DNA from: Flammeovirgaceae bacterium UBA1842
GTDB lineage: Bacteria; Bacteroidota; Bacteroidia; Cytophagales; Cyclobacteriaceae
Assembly: GCA_002338655.1 (NCBI GenBank)
Contig: DDIU01000032.1
Span: 1 to 64,000 of the forward strand
Length of the DNA: 64,000 bases
Direction of reading: 5' to 3'
Of the stretch, positions 52,401 through 60,465 are shown one piece after another. The translations under genes and the position numbers were made by a program. The notes below the pieces were generated by a model that was given only the letters and a program-made list of their open reading frames with translations, was not told where the DNA came from and searched no databases. The first letter of the stretch is position 1. The number at the start of each line of letters is the position of its first letter.

Positions 52401-54373
52401 ATCGTACCCTTACTGGCCCCATCCCTGTCAATGGTGATTTTCATGTTACCCGTTGACGTTCCGTCAAAAGTGAACCACACATTATAGTTTGGGGAGGTGT
52501 TCCAACAAGAACCCGCATTTTTATCACTGGTAGCGCCATAGGTGGTGAATGCACCATCAGCAGAGCATGAGTTGATCAGACCATTGATATCGGTTGCGCC
52601 TTCATAGTAGTCATAGCTAATACCGGCATCGGTATCGTCAAGGCATAGTGTGAAAGACCCCCTGTAACCCGAATAATCATTATCCACCGATAAATAATAT
52701 TGATTACCGTCCACCAGAGTACCTACTATTTCAAGTACGATTACGTCATTGTCGTTGATATACCTTTTACATGCCACTTGGGTTACGCCATCGGCTTCCC
52801 ACACCGCTGCATTTATTCTCCTAATTGTACCCTTACTGGCCCCATCCCTGTCAATGGTGATTTTCATGTTACCGGTTGACGTTCCGTCAAAAGTAAACCA
52901 CACATTATAGTTTGGGGAGGTGTTCCAACAAGAACCCGCATTTTTATCACTGGTGGCACCATAGGTGGTGAATGCACCATCAGCAGAGCAAGAGTTGATC
53001 AGACCATTGATATCGATTGCGCCCTCATAGTAGTCATAAGTAATGCCGGCATCGGTATCGTCAAGGCATAGTGTGAAAGACCCCCTGTAACCCGAATAGT
53101 CATTATCCACCGATAAATAATATTGATTACCGTCCACCAGAGTACCTACTATTTCAAGTACGATTACGTCATTGTCGTTGATATACCTTTTACATGCCAC
53201 TTGGGTTACGCCATCGGCTTCCCACACCGCTGCATTTATTCTCCTAATTGTACCCTTACTGGCTCCATCCCTGTCAATGGTGATTTTCATGTTACCGGTT
53301 GACGTTCCGTCAAAAGTGAACCACACATTGTAATTTGGGGAGGTGTTCCAACAAGAACCCGCATTTTTATCACTGGTGGCACCATAGGTGGTAAAGGCAG
53401 CATCAGCAGAGCAAGAGTTGATGAGACCATTGATATCGGTTGCGCCCTCATAGTAGTCATAAGTAATGCCGGCATCGGTATCGTCAAGGCAAAGCGTGAA
53501 AGACCCTCTGTAACCCGAATAGTCATTATCTACCGATAAATAATATTGATCACCGTCCACCAGAGTACCTACTATTTCAAGTACGATTACGTCATTGTCG
53601 TTGATATACCTTTTACAGGCCACTTGGGTAACTCCATCGGCTTCCCACACCACTGCATTTATTCTCCTGATTGTACCCTTACTGGCCCCATCCCTATCAA
53701 TTGTGATTTTCATGTTACCCGTTGACGTTCCGTCAAAAGTAAACCACACATTATAGTTTGGGGAGGTGTTCCAACAAGAACCCGCATTTTTATCACTGGT
53801 GGCACCATAGGTGGTGAATGCACCATCAGCAGAGCAAGAGTTGATCAGACCATTGATATCGGTTGCGCCCTCATAGTAGTCATAAGTAATGCCGGCATCG
53901 GTATCGTCAAGGCATAGTGTGAAAGACCCTCTGTAACCCGAATAGTCATTATCCACCGATAAATAATATTGATTACCGTCCACCAGAGTACCTACTATTT
54001 CAAGTACGATTACGTCATTGTCGTTGATATACCTTTTACAGGCCACTTGGGTTACGCCATCGGCTTCCCACACCGCTGCATTTATTCTCCTGATTGTACC
54101 CTTACTGGCCCCATCCCTATCAATTGTGATTTTCATGTTACCCGTTGACGTACCGTCAAAAGTGAACCACACATTATAGTTTGGGGAGGTGTTCCAACAA
54201 GAACCCGCGTTAAGATCACCTGTAGCATTTAAGGTAGTATAAGCCGCATCGGCCGAACACGAATTTATTATCCCGGTTACATCAATGGCATTGGCAAAAT
54301 CATCATTTGCAGGTTGGGCAAATGCGGAATTTATTGCAATAAAAAAGAGTGTGAGTAAATAAATAGAACGCAT
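49448..54373 (-). CDS. Large secreted repeat protein with T9SS C-terminal sorting domain
   Basis: Taking the ATG at 54373 (MRSIYLLTLFFIAINSAFAQ, a signal peptide) gives 1,641 residues; the longer frame to 54469 adds an implausible lead. Seven beta-sandwich repeats of about 140 residues follow, each with SCWNTSPNYNVWF, RRINxAxWEADG and YYLSVDNxYSGYRGSF; five are nearly identical. Then comes a G8-like stretch beginning WTDPNTWS, a beta-rich region and a type A T9SS sorting domain (YSIFPNPITNGEL...KLPKGIYILKM). It is expected on the cell surface or released, possibly binding glycans or acting as adhesin; function is not established. Confidence 0.88.
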   Translation of the reverse strand: MRSIYLLTLFFIAINSAFAQPANDDFANAIDVTGIINSCSADAAYTTLNATGDLNAGSCWNTSPNYNVWFTFDGTSTGNMKITIDRDGASKGTIRRINAAVWEADGVTQVACKRYINDNDVIVLEIVGTLVDGNQYYLSVDNDYSGYRGSFTLCLDDTDAGITYDYYEGATDINGLINSCSADGAFTTYGATSDKNAGSCWNTSPNYNVWFTFDGTSTGNMKITIDRDGASKGTIRRINAVVWEADGVTQVACKRYINDNDVIVLEIVGTLVDGDQYYLSVDNDYSGYRGSFTLCLDDTDAGITYDYYEGATDINGLINSCSADAAFTTYGATSDKNAGSCWNTSPNYNVWFTFDGTSTGNMKITIDRDGASKGTIRRINAAVWEADGVTQVACKRYINDNDVIVLEIVGTLVDGNQYYLSVDNDYSGYRGSFTLCLDDTDAGITYDYYEGAIDINGLINSCSADGAFTTYGATSDKNAGSCWNTSPNYNVWFTFDGTSTGNMKITIDRDGASKGTIRRINAAVWEADGVTQVACKRYINDNDVIVLEIVGTLVDGNQYYLSVDNDYSGYRGSFTLCLDDTDAGISYDYYEGATDINGLINSCSADGAFTTYGATSDKNAGSCWNTSPNYNVWFTFDGTSTGNMKITIDRDGASKGTIRRINAAVWEADGVTQVACKRYINDNDVIVIEIVGTLVDGNQYYLSVDNNYSGYRGSFTLCLDDTDAGISYDYYEGAIEIADIHNWCSAEGEYTTYGATPDKNAGSCWNTSPNYNVWFKFVATQPYINIEAITSTAGNTVRRLNVALWEADGVTPVSCNRYISDNDDVSVGSTTLTPTNTYYISVDNNYSGYRGSFKLCVTDDAAYNYYEGAVELTDLNNWCSADAEFTTSGADGDKSAASCWNTSPNYNRWFKFTAISPNATISVNRGSLGTIRRINLALWQSDGTTEVACNRYSSDNDDVSISVGSLVIGNDYYISVDNNYSGYRGSFMLCVSNVDQTYYSRQSGSWTDPNTWSTVGYGGTAASDYPKVGDVANIEDNTITITTNEVAAEVNISTSANNTGLTVSNGSLDVSGNFVVTNPGNNFNHAFTFNNSTIHVDNDFIINKNGGNANISIGISTLANFTIDNDFVFNSTAGTGNNTISISVLSNFTVGNNLILSNTGGPKTTLTIDNSNATITSNLNFIASADNKNEIDLVNSGNLHLKGSVDRGTPAYGILSSAAGTTVYFDSNDNLQIFPHSTGSGTGDTFTYQNVNINNTRITSPQLTLNGAVTVNGTLTLVDGQLLSTASKLLTIAAGGAITGASISSFINGPVRKIGNTDFEFPVGDDNFWQPISITNLTGDAATEFTAEYFVQTPPDFKTLEIPDLSGNGDLNNISGSEYWNLSNTGTASDADVTLFWKDQARSEIDNAADLQIAHYNGTHWENLGQSSINFSDPGSITVTGVSSFSPLTFGSESSSSNPLPVELTSLEAFVTSNSVIIKWSTASEVNNDHFVIERSHDGLEFKKIGTIQGNGSTTELNKYQFEDHSPIIGSSYYRLKQVDFDGKSQDSNLLSVNFDQLKYSIFPNPITNGELNLQIVSGATGYGYLTLINALGQTAMTEEYAFEPMTYQNLHIGVNKLPKGIYILKMQIDNKILKERVIIK
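52176..54270 (-). repeat. Five near-identical 420-bp tandem repeats within the T9SS gene
   Basis: Marker sequence GGTGATTTTCATGTTACC recurs near 52434, 52856, 53280, 53702 and 54125 (plus-strand coordinates), about 420 bp apart. Units differ by only a few bases. Two further units (51400-52175) are homologous but clearly diverged. The DNA-level identity implies recent duplication or gene conversion, and copy number may vary between isolates. Confidence 0.9.
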
Positions 54374-54550
54374 AAGATCAATTAAAGCCAATAATACTAT
54401 CTGAAAAATAGAACGAATTCTAAAAAAAGTTCTTGTAAGTAATCCTTTAAAACTGTCAAAGGTAATCAATCAAATGACTTTTTTTAAAATAAAATTGCTT
54501 TTTTATTAAAAAAGTACAATAAAATAACATGTAATAAAATGGCCACTATG

Positions 54551-55903
54551 TCAGTTTTTGAACGATAGTAAAAAAGTAGCCCCTTCATCCTTTATTGACT
54601 TGACTTTTATGGTACCCCCATGAAGATGCATAATCTGCTTTGATAAGCTTAGGCCAATACCAGATCCGGTTTTCTTGGTGGTATAGAATGGTATAAATAT
54701 TTCACTGATTTCTTTTTCAGGGATACCCATGCCGTTATCTGATACCTCGATTATAGTTTTGTTATCAATATCATATACAGATAGCCGTATAATGGGGTTT
54801 GGGCTTTCATTTACTGCATACGCTGCATTTTTAATCAGATTGAGCAGTACTTGTTGAATAAGTTTAGCATCTATATTAAGCGCTATGTCTAATTCTGATC
54901 TTACTATTAACTGGATCCCTTTCTTTATTAAATCGGGCTTGACAAGTACTTCAACTTCCTTGATCAAATTAGCAACATTGGTAAGCTCTTTGACAGGTGT
55001 AGGAACTTTAGTCAATTTTCTGTAATCGTCAATAAAATCCAGCATTCCATTGCTTCTCTTTCTAATGGTTTGCAGCGAAAACCGGAGGTCGTTTATGGTA
55101 TCTTCGGTAAGATTGCTCAATGCTATCTGTTTTCCATCATGTTCGAGCATCATTTGCATTGTTTCTGAAAGTGAACTTATGGGGGTAGCGGAGTTCATGA
55201 TTTCATGGGTTAGAATGCGGATAAGCTTGTGCCATGCTTCTATTTCTTTTTGTTCAATTTCATTCTTTATATCCTGCAAAGTGATGAGCTTATAACTTTT
55301 GTCAAGCATGATCATCGAACTGACATCCACTGACAAGGTTTTGCTATCCCCATGCTGTTTTAACTCAATTAATTTTCTGCCTTCTTTTCCGATTTGATCA
55401 ATCTCCTTTGAAAATAAGGGGTGCTTTTCTTTAAATATGTTCCAATTCCTAATTCCCTTGATTTTTAATATTTCTTCAGCTGATTTGTTCATTAAAGTAA
55501 TATCCAAACCATCTTCAATGGAGATAATACCAATATTGACATTACTAACCACCATTCGTAAATATTGAAATTGAGCTTCTTGATCGGTTTTGGTTTTTTT
55601 ATATATCTCGATCATTTCACTAAAAGCATTGTTAAGCTCCTTGAACGAGTCACCTAAATTCGATTTTTGAAAATTGATTGAAAAATCTCGATGCTTGATC
55701 GCCAATAAAAATTTGGCAAGCTCCCGGTTAGTATGCTTGACGAATTTCAGTAGCTCAACTATTTGAATTACAAGCACTACAAATAAAATAATCTGATTGA
55801 AGAATAGACGGTCATCCCCAAAGATGATACTTAAGGCAAATGAATTGGCCGTGATAAGTGCAATCCGTAAAACAACTTTGAAGCTGAACCTTTTATAAAA
55901 CAC
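54551..55903 (-). CDS. Membrane histidine kinase 2, NtrY-like with minimal extracytoplasmic loop
   Basis: The 450-residue kinase is a clear homologue of kinase 1: two helices (about 11-28 and 34-53) with a short link, a HAMP-like linker, a PAS-like domain, H233 in ILTHEIMNSATPISSL, then NLIKNAAYAVN, DNGMGI and GSGIGLSLSKQI. It should partner regulator 2, although that gene lies 3 kb away beyond the permease and DoxX genes on the other strand. It is divergent from permease 7, with a 180-bp intergenic region containing a long palindrome. Confidence 0.92.
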   Translation of the reverse strand: MFYKRFSFKVVLRIALITANSFALSIIFGDDRLFFNQIILFVVLVIQIVELLKFVKHTNRELAKFLLAIKHRDFSINFQKSNLGDSFKELNNAFSEMIEIYKKTKTDQEAQFQYLRMVVSNVNIGIISIEDGLDITLMNKSAEEILKIKGIRNWNIFKEKHPLFSKEIDQIGKEGRKLIELKQHGDSKTLSVDVSSMIMLDKSYKLITLQDIKNEIEQKEIEAWHKLIRILTHEIMNSATPISSLSETMQMMLEHDGKQIALSNLTEDTINDLRFSLQTIRKRSNGMLDFIDDYRKLTKVPTPVKELTNVANLIKEVEVLVKPDLIKKGIQLIVRSELDIALNIDAKLIQQVLLNLIKNAAYAVNESPNPIIRLSVYDIDNKTIIEVSDNGMGIPEKEISEIFIPFYTTKKTGSGIGLSLSKQIMHLHGGTIKVKSIKDEGATFLLSFKN

Positions 55904-55962
55904 TTTTTACTCTTTTTGATTGTAGGTAAAATTAGATTTAATGTTTAATAATACTAAGAATT

Positions 55963-56006
55963 GGTTTATCCGATTTCGGTCACCACCGATCGTTTTCGGA
56001 TAACCA
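55963..56006. promoter_or_regulatory. Long palindrome upstream of permease 7 (candidate enhancer)
   Basis: TTATCCGA (55966-55973) pairs with TCGGATAA (55996-56003), and inner TCGGT (55976-55980) with ACCGA (55985-55989) around CACC. Outer GG/CC pairs extend it. It is centred about 100 bp before the permease 7 ATG and also upstream of kinase 2, where an activator could serve either gene. Confidence 0.5.
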
Positions 56007-56055
56007 GATTGTCAATATGGTGATATAAAGCGGATTTTTAAACTTGGCATGTAAA

Positions 56056-56070
56056 TGGTCATAGAGTTGC
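56056..56070 (+). promoter_or_regulatory. Possible sigma-54 promoter of permease 7
   Basis: TGGTCATAGAGTTGC keeps GG at -24 and GC at -12 with the strict 10-base spacing. Transcription would start near 56082, two bases before the ATG at 56084, implying a leaderless message. A second TGGCAT at 56045 lacks a correctly spaced -12 element, so the site is uncertain. Confidence 0.35.
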
Positions 56071-56083
56071 AAACCCCCAGCCT

Positions 56084-58447
56084 ATGATTAAGAATATATT
56101 TAAAACCACTATCCGAAGTATACTTAAAACCCCAATACATAGTGCCATAAATATACTTGGTCTAAGCATTGGTTTAGCAACCGTCTTGCTAATTGTACTA
56201 TGGGTAAATTTTCATCAGAGTTATGATGGGTTCCATACCAAGTACAATGAAATTTATCAGGTAATGACCAATACAAGCTCATCTTCAACCAATGAGATAC
56301 AAACTACACCCGGAGCTGTTTATAAAGTTATGGAAGATGCCCAAGCAGAAATCCCTGACATAAATAGGATGACCCGTATAATTGCCAACTGGCGATGGCC
56401 TTCAGAACAGTGTTTTAAAATTGAAGAAAGCAAACCCTGTATTTATACCAAAGGCATTTATGCCGATTCTTCATTTTTCAAAATATTTGACTTCGAAATT
56501 ATTAAGGGAGCATCCAACCCCCTTCTGAATCCGAAAAGTATTGCACTAAGCGAGAGCCTAGCTAAACAGTTGTATGGTGAAACCGACCCTATTGGTAAAA
56601 TATATAAAATGGATAATCATTTGGAGGTGGAGGTAGCCGCTGTTTTTAAAGACATAGTTCCAACTTCATCGCTGCAATTTGGGTTTGTTGCTCCAATTGT
56701 AATTGCACAAAGGTTAATGGGTCAATCTGATGAACAAATGTCACAATGGAGCTTTATTACTTATGTGGATATACCCAATAAAGCAGTAGCTAAAGTGAAT
56801 AAGGCCATCAACAGCCTTGAAAGGATGAAGGATTATCAGAACACAGAATATTTTGTACAACCATTAAGCGAGGCACATTTATATACGAAGTTTGAAAACG
56901 GGCATTCGGTTGGCGGGTTGATCGTTTATGTTCAAATGTTTTTACTGTTCGCCTTATTTATCCTTTTAATGTCGATAGTAAATTTCATCAATCTGGCCAC
57001 TGCCAAATCCGCTGTTAGAAGCAAAGAGATAGGCGTTAGAAAAGTGACAGGAGCTTCGAAACTGGCCATCATGGGACAATTTCTGGTTGAAGCTTTAATC
57101 AAAGTTGTGATGGCGACATTGTTGGCGCTATTGGTAGTTTATTATTTGTTATCCTATTTCAATGAAATGACTGGGGTTGAAATCCACTTTCAGTTTGACC
57201 AATACCTCATTGCGCTTATTTTATCTATGGTAATTATAAGTACGCTTCTAGCAGGTGCCTATCCAGCATTTGTAATGTCCAAGTTTAATCCCATCAAGGC
57301 GCTAAAAAACAAAGAGGGCACCCAAAGTGGAGGCAATAGATTAAGAAAATCATTAACAATAGTTCAGATAAGCCTTTCGGTAATAATTATAACAGTAACC
57401 TCGTCAATATATCTACAGATAGAATATCTAAAGAATAAGGACATTGGATATGACAGAAAGGGCATTATGATGCTCGAACCCACCTGGCAGCATGTTAAAA
57501 ACTACGAAAGTTTTACGAATGAGTTGATGAAGGATAATTTAATAAAAGCAGTTGGCGTGAGTAATGCCAATTTGGTGGATGCTTCATTTGCAACGGATAG
57601 GGTAGAATGGCCAGGGAAAATAGAAGGGGATAAATTACTTTTTAAGTTGATCGGAATAAACAATGGATTAATAGATGTACTGGGCTTGAATTTGTTGGAA
57701 GGAACAGTGTTTAACGAGCAAGATTCTCTAGATCAGGTTATTCTGACTAAAAGTGCTGCCGGGCAAATGAATCTGACCAATGCGGTTGGCAGCATAGTTG
57801 AAGTGTATGGTGATCGGGCAAGGGTAGTGGGTTTGGTAGATGATTTCAATTCAGAATCGCTACATAAAGGTATTTTACCTACCGTACTTTATAAAATTGA
57901 GCCTAAAAATGCAGGCACATTTTATATCAGATACAATAAGGAAAGGCCAAAGGAGTCCATCAATTCAATTAGTGCTGTCTATTCGAAATTTGAGCCATTC
58001 TTTACAATGAAATATGACCTGCTCGATGATAGCTATCAAAAGCAATATGAAAATGAAAAAATAATAGGCAATTTTTCGATGTGTATAATGATTATATCAG
58101 TTTTGATAGCCTTAATTGGCATCCTCGGACTCTCCACTTATAATACAATAAGAAGGTATAAGGAAATTGGAATCAGAAAAGTATTTGGCGCCTCTGTTGC
58201 TCAAATAATCACTTTGCTTTCTATGGACTTTGTGAAAGTTGGTATAATAGCCAACTTAATAGCATGGCCAATAGCTTGGTATTTGGTAGACATCTGGCTG
58301 ACAGGTTTTGCATATCGAATAGATTTCCCCACACAACTTTTTATTCTAAGCTCAATATTATCCATTGGATTTATAATAGTGCTCGTAATCGCCCAATCTT
58401 TTAAAACGGCTTTACTGAATCCGAGTGAAGTGATGCGGGAAGACTGA
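56084..58447 (+). CDS. ABC transporter permease, MacB/FtsX type, member 7
   Basis: The 787-residue permease (MIKNIFKTTIRSILKTPIHSA) has the same layout as the first array: helix, MacB-like periplasmic domain, FtsX1 (VRSKEIGVRKVTGASKLAIM), second periplasmic domain, FtsX2 (RRYKEIGIRKVFGASVAQII) and a variant end, NPSEVMRED, where the others have NPxxxLKxE. It stands alone, divergent from kinase 2 and followed by the DoxX-like gene. No ATPase gene is near. It may be the most specialised of the set, judging by its divergent periplasmic parts. Confidence 0.9.
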   Translation: MIKNIFKTTIRSILKTPIHSAINILGLSIGLATVLLIVLWVNFHQSYDGFHTKYNEIYQVMTNTSSSSTNEIQTTPGAVYKVMEDAQAEIPDINRMTRIIANWRWPSEQCFKIEESKPCIYTKGIYADSSFFKIFDFEIIKGASNPLLNPKSIALSESLAKQLYGETDPIGKIYKMDNHLEVEVAAVFKDIVPTSSLQFGFVAPIVIAQRLMGQSDEQMSQWSFITYVDIPNKAVAKVNKAINSLERMKDYQNTEYFVQPLSEAHLYTKFENGHSVGGLIVYVQMFLLFALFILLMSIVNFINLATAKSAVRSKEIGVRKVTGASKLAIMGQFLVEALIKVVMATLLALLVVYYLLSYFNEMTGVEIHFQFDQYLIALILSMVIISTLLAGAYPAFVMSKFNPIKALKNKEGTQSGGNRLRKSLTIVQISLSVIIITVTSSIYLQIEYLKNKDIGYDRKGIMMLEPTWQHVKNYESFTNELMKDNLIKAVGVSNANLVDASFATDRVEWPGKIEGDKLLFKLIGINNGLIDVLGLNLLEGTVFNEQDSLDQVILTKSAAGQMNLTNAVGSIVEVYGDRARVVGLVDDFNSESLHKGILPTVLYKIEPKNAGTFYIRYNKERPKESINSISAVYSKFEPFFTMKYDLLDDSYQKQYENEKIIGNFSMCIMIISVLIALIGILGLSTYNTIRRYKEIGIRKVFGASVAQIITLLSMDFVKVGIIANLIAWPIAWYLVDIWLTGFAYRIDFPTQLFILSSILSIGFIIVLVIAQSFKTALLNPSEVMRED

Positions 58448-58540
58448 TATCATTTAATAATATCCAAATAGTATTCTATCGTAAAAATAGAGGCGTTCGT
58501 CAAAATTCTCAATCAACTGAAAGTAAAATTGCGTAATAAG

Positions 58541-58945
58541 ATGTATAAACAAAATACCATGACAAATCAGGCTAAGAACATTCTACAATGGCTATTTATA
58601 CTAATATTAACTTTTCAATTTTTACTGTTGGGCTATTCCAAGCTGTTGGGTGAGATGTGCTCATTTTTCATAGATAATGGTTACTCATTAAGTTTTATGT
58701 ACTTCATCGGTTTCGTTGAGATATTGGCATCGATTGGCCTATTCTTTAAGCCATATAGAAATGCCAGCTGCTTTATCCTCATGATTATTATGATTGGAGC
58801 TATGTATACTCACTTAATGAATGATGAGGTAATACAAATATTGGTCAACATAACCAATGTAGGATTATCGGCAATAGTATTATGGGTAGAAGGTGAGAAA
58901 AAATATGCCCATGATGAAATGATCCAAAGTCCACAATCTTATTAA
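58541..58945 (+). CDS. DoxX-like four-helix membrane protein
   Basis: From the ATG at 58541 the product is about 134 residues; a TTG four codons earlier and an ATG at 58559 are alternatives. Four predicted helices, with FQFLLLGYSKLLG in the first and YFIGFVEILASIGLFFKPYR in the second, match the DoxX/DoxX-like family of small membrane proteins, often tied to redox or quinone metabolism. It follows permease 7 on the same strand by about 93 bases and converges with regulator 2, overlapping its stop by four bases. Confidence 0.7.
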   Translation: MYKQNTMTNQAKNILQWLFILILTFQFLLLGYSKLLGEMCSFFIDNGYSLSFMYFIGFVEILASIGLFFKPYRNASCFILMIIMIGAMYTHLMNDEVIQILVNITNVGLSAIVLWVEGEKKYAHDEMIQSPQSY

Positions 58946-60309
58946 ATTCCGTATTTGTTCATTCTTCTGTATAAGGCGGTTCTGGTAAGCCCCAACTCTT
59001 TAGCCGTATTGGTTACATTACCATTATTCGTCTTTAAGGCCTGAAGAATAAATTCATGCTCCATTTCATCTAAAGTCTTGGGCCCTACATTATGCTGAGT
59101 ATTGGTCGAATTGCTTCCAATGAAAAGATCAATGGAATCAATTCTCTGTCCTTCGCAAAGAATTACTGCCCTTTCCGAAGCATGCTGAAGTTCACGGATA
59201 TTCCCAGGCCACTGATATTTCGTTAGTTTTTCTAAAAGTTGGCTTCCCACTGTCAATTGGCCTTTATTGTATTTTTTTGAATACAGGTTAACAAAATGAT
59301 GTGTTAGAAGCGATATATCCTCACCACGCTCGCGCAAAGCGGGTAATTTCATTTCCACGGTATTGATACGGTAGAGTAAATCTTGCCGGAACTCTTCTTC
59401 TTTAACCATACGGTACAGTGGTCGGTTGGTGGCGCAAATGAGTCTAAAATCAATTGATATATCTTTATTTGACCCTACTCGTCTGACCACACGGTTTTGG
59501 AGGACCGTTAATAATTTGGCTTGGAGCGGTAAGGACAAATTACCGATTTCATCTAGAAATATAGTGCCCTTATCGGCCAATTCAAACCTGCCTGGCTTAT
59601 CCGTTTTTGCATCAGTAAATGCCCCTTTTACATGCCCAAATAGCTCACTTTCAAAAAGTGTTTCCGAGATGGCACCCAAATCCACTGAGATAAATGACTC
59701 GTCTTTTCTTGTAGATTGGCTATGGAGTGCGCGGGCTGCCAATTCTTTACCGGTGCCATTTTCCCCAAGAATGAGCACATCGGCATCTGTACTTGCAATT
59801 TTTCTTATCAAATCTTTGGTTTGCTTCATAGCTGCTGACTCACCTATTAAGTCATTTAAGTGGCTGCTGTCCGCATTCATTTGTTTTTGCGTGGCTTTTA
59901 ACCTCGATATTTCTTTGTTGGAGTGGCGATGTTTGATTGCAGAGAGTATGGTAGCGAGGAGCTTTTGATTCTTCCAAGGCTTCAGTACAAAATCAGTTGC
60001 CCCTTTTTTCATTGCTTTGACAGCCAGATCAATCTCCCCATAAGCAGTGACAAGGATTACAATGGCTTCTGTATCCATTTTAAGAATCTCTGAAAGCCAA
60101 TGAAAACCTTCTTCGCCATCATTGACACCTTTCTTGAAATTCATATCAAGCAGAATGACATCATAGTCCTTTATCTTAAAATAACCTTCGATTTTTGAAG
60201 GGTCTTCTTCTATATCGACAGAGGAGAACTCTTGTTTTAGAAACATACGGGCTGTTTCCAAAACATCCCGATCGTCATCAATTATTAATATATTGGCTGG
60301 GGTTTTCAT
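58942..60309 (-). CDS. Sigma-54-dependent response regulator 2, NtrC family
   Basis: The 455-residue protein is a close homologue of regulator 1: receiver with D55, T88 and K110; AAA+ domain with Walker A GENGTGKE (182-189); Fis-type HTH ending TNTAKELGLTRTALYRRMNKYGI. Its sigma-54 loop again reads GAFTDA (229-234). Kinase 2 is the presumed partner. The gene is divergent from permease 8, whose upstream region has a TGTATCA-containing palindrome and a sigma-54-like promoter, so that operon is the likeliest target. Confidence 0.93.
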   Translation of the reverse strand: MKTPANILIIDDDRDVLETARMFLKQEFSSVDIEEDPSKIEGYFKIKDYDVILLDMNFKKGVNDGEEGFHWLSEILKMDTEAIVILVTAYGEIDLAVKAMKKGATDFVLKPWKNQKLLATILSAIKHRHSNKEISRLKATQKQMNADSSHLNDLIGESAAMKQTKDLIRKIASTDADVLILGENGTGKELAARALHSQSTRKDESFISVDLGAISETLFESELFGHVKGAFTDAKTDKPGRFELADKGTIFLDEIGNLSLPLQAKLLTVLQNRVVRRVGSNKDISIDFRLICATNRPLYRMVKEEEFRQDLLYRINTVEMKLPALRERGEDISLLTHHFVNLYSKKYNKGQLTVGSQLLEKLTKYQWPGNIRELQHASERAVILCEGQRIDSIDLFIGSNSTNTQHNVGPKTLDEMEHEFILQALKTNNGNVTNTAKELGLTRTALYRRMNKYGI

Positions 60310-60317
60310 TTTGTAAA

Positions 60318-60361
60318 TGTATCAAAAACATACAGTTAAGTGTATCATTTTTGATACACTT
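60318..60361. promoter_or_regulatory. TGTATCA half-site cluster (candidate binding site of regulator 2)
   Basis: AAGTGTATCA (60338-60347) and TGATACACTT (60352-60361) form a perfect 10-bp inverted repeat around TTTT. A third TGTATCA lies at 60318-60324. The sites are 60-100 bp upstream of the -24 element at 60421 and nine bases from the regulator 2 start, suiting both activation of permease 8 and autoregulation. A terminator role is unlikely, as no gene ends here. Confidence 0.55.
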
Positions 60362-60420
60362 TTAGATTTGGTATTTATTCAAAGGAGCCTTAATGCTTAA
60401 TTTAAGCATATTGATAAGGG

Positions 60421-60436
60421 TGGCATTCGGTTTGGG
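60421..60436 (+). promoter_or_regulatory. Sigma-54-like -24/-12 promoter of permease 8
   Basis: TGGCATTCGGTTTGGG has TGGCAY and TTGG with the same spacing as the element at 19387, including the same G for C departure at -12. It begins exactly 45 nt before the ATG at 60466, identical to the first locus. Transcription would start near 60447. Confidence 0.55.
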
Positions 60437-60465
60437 AAAGAGGCAGTATATAAAAACGTAATACC

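Noticed and set aside
52176..54270. Regularly spaced repeats considered as a CRISPR array
   Set aside because: Units are 420 bp, contiguous, in frame and protein-coding; there are no unique spacers.
56045..56059. TGGCATGTAAATGGT as a sigma-54 promoter for permease 7
   Set aside because: The -12 half is off by one base in spacing; the element at 56056-56070 keeps the strict GG-N10-GC geometry.
60338..60361. Inverted repeat read as a transcription terminator
   Set aside because: It lies between two divergent starts, is AT-rich, and no transcript should end there; an operator is more plausible.
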